This document shows, piece after piece, positions 7,362 to 9,547 of a stretch of DNA of 9,547 bases. The notes below the pieces were generated by a model, which saw only the letters and a list, made by a program, of their open reading frames with translations, was not told the DNA's origin and searched no databases. The number at the start of each line of letters is the position of its first letter. The first letter of the stretch is position 1. A program made the translations under genes and the position numbers. The DNA comes from Hyphomicrobiales bacterium (GTDB taxonomy: Bacteria; Pseudomonadota; Alphaproteobacteria; Rhodobacterales; Rhodobacteraceae), in NCBI GenBank assembly GCA_003558415.1, contig PWLT01000417.1:1-9547 (forward strand). Reading direction: 5' to 3'.

Positions 7362-8216
7362 TCAGGGGTCGATGCGCCGCCGGGCGAGGATCGCCCCGCC
7401 CCCCCCTTCCGCGATACGGACCGCCGCCCCGGCGAGCGGCTCACGCACCACCGCCATGTGATGAGCGTTGGCGTGCAGCAGATCCGCGCCGTCCGCCATC
7501 CAGCCGACATGGCCGCGCCAGAACACCAGATCGCCGCGGCGCAACTCCTCCTCGGGCGCGAGCGCGCGCCCCAATCCCGCTTGCTGCAGATCGCTGTCGG
7601 GCGGGCAGGGCCGCCCGCAGGCGAGCAGCGCCATCTGCACCAGCGCCGAACAGTCCAGCCCGCCGCGGCTGTTGCCGCCCCAGAGGTAGGGCGTGCCGAT
7701 CAGGCTTTCGGCCACCGCGACCGGATCGCACGCCCAGTCCCCGATCCGCCGCAGATGCATGCGCGGCACGAACGCCCCCCGGGCGGTGCGCGCCATCTCC
7801 CCCTCCTGCGCCTCCACATGCAGCCGCGCCCCCAGCGACAGGCCCGCCAGTGTCGGCGCACGGATCTCGGGCGCGGCATAGAGATGCGTGGCCGGCGCCG
7901 ACACCCAATGCGTGGGCGCGTCGGGTTCGCCCAGCGCCTCGGCCGCGAGCCAGCCGACATGCCCGTCGCGTTCCGCCTGCCCGAAGACCCGGCCCCCGCG
8001 GCGCTCCAGCATCAGGAACGACTCGCCCATCAGCAACTGCCGCGCCCGCACGCCATCCTCTGGGTCAAGCCGTAGATCGGCCAGCGGCACGCGCAGCTGA
8101 CGCCACACACCACTTGTATAGCGCCGGGCAGGAACGAGATCGCGCAGCGACTCATGCGCCACGCGGTCATTCGCCGGCGTCAGGCGCCGATCTCGGTCAC
8201 CGGCTATCCCGCTCAC
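7362..8216 (-). CDS. NlpC/P60 (C40) family peptidase with N-terminal SH3-like region
   Basis: 284-residue predicted cysteine peptidase; the family cuts gamma-D-glutamyl-diamino acid bonds in cell-wall peptides. The N-terminal half (about 28-155) looks like two bacterial SH3-type modules (FLMLERRGGRVFGQAERDGHVGWL; LYAAPEIRAPTLAGLSLGARL). The C-terminal NlpC/P60 domain (about 163-284) has the nucleophile C189 in LDCSALVQ, general base H236 in GHVGWM, and H248 in LLHANAHHM as the likely third residue. No signal peptide is seen, which suggests cytoplasmic work on imported murein peptides, like YkfC-type enzymes, rather than wall remodelling. The start is GTG at 8216, overlapping the aminopeptidase stop as GTGA, with GAGG 4 nt upstream (8221-8224). 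The overlap indicates translational coupling with that gene. Confidence 0.93.
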   Translation of the reverse strand: MSGIAGDRDRRLTPANDRVAHESLRDLVPARRYTSGVWRQLRVPLADLRLDPEDGVRARQLLMGESFLMLERRGGRVFGQAERDGHVGWLAAEALGEPDAPTHWVSAPATHLYAAPEIRAPTLAGLSLGARLHVEAQEGEMARTARGAFVPRMHLRRIGDWACDPVAVAESLIGTPYLWGGNSRGGLDCSALVQMALLACGRPCPPDSDLQQAGLGRALAPEEELRRGDLVFWRGHVGWMADGADLLHANAHHMAVVREPLAGAAVRIAEGGGGAILARRRIDP

Positions 8217-9547
8217 ATCGCCTCGAGCCCCATAACGCCCGGCAATGCAGCGTACAGCGCCCGCGCACCCTGCCCTGCCCCGCCTTTCGGCCGGGCCGGC
8301 GCATCCTCGGCCTGCCAGCCATAGATATCCAGATGCGCAAACCGCGCGCTCGCATCAACAAAGCGGCGCAGGAAGAGCGCCGCGGTGATCGACCCCGCCA
8401 TCCCTCCCGAGGGCGCATTGTCGAGATCCGCGATTGCCGGCTCGATCTTCTTCTCGTAGCCCGGCCAGAGCGGCATCCGCCACAGCGGGTCGCGAACCTG
8501 CGCCGCCGCCGCCGCCAGCGCCGTGGCCAGCGCGTCGTCGTCGGTATAGAGCGGCGGCAACTCCCCGCCCAGCGCCACGCGCGCGGCCCCGGTCAGCGTG
8601 GCCATGCAGATCAGCGCATCGGGCGCCTCCTCGTCGGCGAGCGCCAGCGCATCGGCCAGCACCAGACGCCCCTCGGCATCAGTGTTGTTGACCTCCACCG
8701 TCAGCCCCTTGCGGCTGGTGAGGATGTCGCCGGGGCGGAAGGAGGCACCGCTCACCGAATTCTCGACCGCCGGGACAAGAACCCGCAGCCGCAGCTTCCA
8801 GCCCGACGCCATGATCATCCGCGCGAGCCCCAGAACGGTCGCCGCACCGCCCATATCCTTCTTCATCAGGCCCATGGAATTGCCGGGCTTGAGGTTCAGC
8901 CCGCCAGTGTCGAAGCACACCCCCTTGCCCACCAGCGTCAGGCGCGGCCCCTCATGGCCCCAGCGCATGTCCAGCAGGCGCGGTGCGCGCGGCGAGGCCC
9001 GGCCGACGGCGTGAATCAGGGGCAGATTACCCTCCAGCAGCGCCTCCCCCAGGGTCACTTCGGCCTCGGCGCCGAATTCGCCGGCCAGCGCCCGGAATTC
9101 GCTTTCCAGCTCCTCGGGGCCCATATCGGCGGCCGGGGTGTTGATCAGATCGCGCGTGAGCGCCTCGGCCCCGGCGATGATCTCCAGCATCTTTGCATCC
9201 GCGCCCTCGGGCGCCTTGAGCCGCGCCGGCGCCGCGCCCGAGGCGGCACGGTATCGGGTGAAGCGATACCCCGCCAGTAGCCAGCCAAGCGCGGCCTCGT
9301 CGCGATCCTCCGGCGCAAGCCGCGTCGCCAGATGAAAGGTCCGCGACGGCAATATCGCAGCAGCCCGAGCAATCCCGAATCGGCTACGCGCCCGCGCGCG
9401 CGCATCGCCGAACCCGACCGCGGCGGCGGCGATTTCGCCCTTGGGGCCGGGAAGCTCGAGCGCCTCGCCGAGCTTGGCGGAAAAGCGTGCCGCCTGCGCC
9501 CATTCGCGCTGCGCCGCGGGCAGCGCCTCGCGCCACTCCTTCAGATC
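8213..9547 (-). CDS. Leucyl aminopeptidase family M17 protein (5' end cut by window edge)
   Basis: Cytosolic di-metal exopeptidase that removes N-terminal residues from peptides. The frame is open to the right edge, with 444 residues visible beginning DLKEWREALP; M17 enzymes are about 460-500 residues, so only a short N-terminal piece is missing. Conserved metal and catalytic segments are present: GKGVCFDTGG, LNLKP, MKKDMGGAA and the family signature NTDAEGRL (8663-8686), which supplies Asp and Glu metal ligands and the catalytic Arg. A TTG at 9352 could be read as a start, but coding continues upstream of it without a break. The downstream C40 peptidase overlaps its stop by 4 bp. Together they suggest stepwise breakdown of peptides, perhaps from peptidoglycan. 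PepA versus PepB-like subtype is not resolved here. Confidence 0.95.
   Translation of the reverse strand, partial: DLKEWREALPAAQREWAQAARFSAKLGEALELPGPKGEIAAAAVGFGDARARARSRFGIARAAAILPSRTFHLATRLAPEDRDEAALGWLLAGYRFTRYRAASGAAPARLKAPEGADAKMLEIIAGAEALTRDLINTPAADMGPEELESEFRALAGEFGAEAEVTLGEALLEGNLPLIHAVGRASPRAPRLLDMRWGHEGPRLTLVGKGVCFDTGGLNLKPGNSMGLMKKDMGGAATVLGLARMIMASGWKLRLRVLVPAVENSVSGASFRPGDILTSRKGLTVEVNNTDAEGRLVLADALALADEEAPDALICMATLTGAARVALGGELPPLYTDDDALATALAAAAAQVRDPLWRMPLWPGYEKKIEPAIADLDNAPSGGMAGSITAALFLRRFVDASARFAHLDIYGWQAEDAPARPKGGAGQGARALYAALPGVMGLEAM

Noticed and set aside
7295..9280. 661-codon plus-strand frame across the C40 and M17 genes
   Set aside because: It lies antisense to two well-supported peptidase genes and its product is a low-complexity Arg/Ala/Pro-rich sequence, as expected for a GC-rich shadow frame.
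9350..9352. TTG as start of the M17 aminopeptidase
   Set aside because: The same frame continues to the window edge with protein-like sequence, and starting here would make the enzyme too short for the family.

Overview
This window looks like ordinary chromosome from a GC-rich alphaproteobacterium, most probably a member of the Rhodobacterales/Roseobacter group. The evidence is a ChvI-type response regulator divergent from an ATP-type phosphoenolpyruvate carboxykinase very close to the Rhodobacteraceae form, together with strong G/C third-position bias. I cannot name the species.

Left part (1-3385): the 5' portion of chvI runs leftward off the edge. A 352-bp divergent intergenic region follows, then pckA running rightward, then a glutathione S-transferase-like gene 55 bp downstream. 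The intergenic region holds the clearest regulatory signal of the window: two 12-bp LacI/GalR-like operator sequences exactly 20 bp apart. The layout links envelope/acid signalling (ChvI) with control of gluconeogenesis (PckA).

Middle part (3400-5837): rimO (ribosomal protein S12 methylthiotransferase) converges on the GST gene. Upstream of it on the same strand is an exported six-bladed Kelch beta-propeller protein. The Kelch gene has a plausible promoter with a palindrome over its -35 box and a stem-loop in its leader.

Right part (5838-9547): a 536-bp gap with several hairpins, a doubtful small ORF and a possible transposase-like remnant. Next comes a class I SAM-dependent methyltransferase of unknown substrate and lower local GC. 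Last is an NlpC/P60 (C40) peptidase whose GTG start overlaps the stop of an M17 leucyl aminopeptidase by 4 bp; the aminopeptidase runs off the right edge. This pair probably forms a translationally coupled peptide-processing operon.

I see no CRISPR array, rRNA, tRNA, intact mobile element or recognisable defence cluster, and no convincing undescribed multi-gene system. The points worth a second look are regulatory elements and the contents of the 5838-6373 gap.
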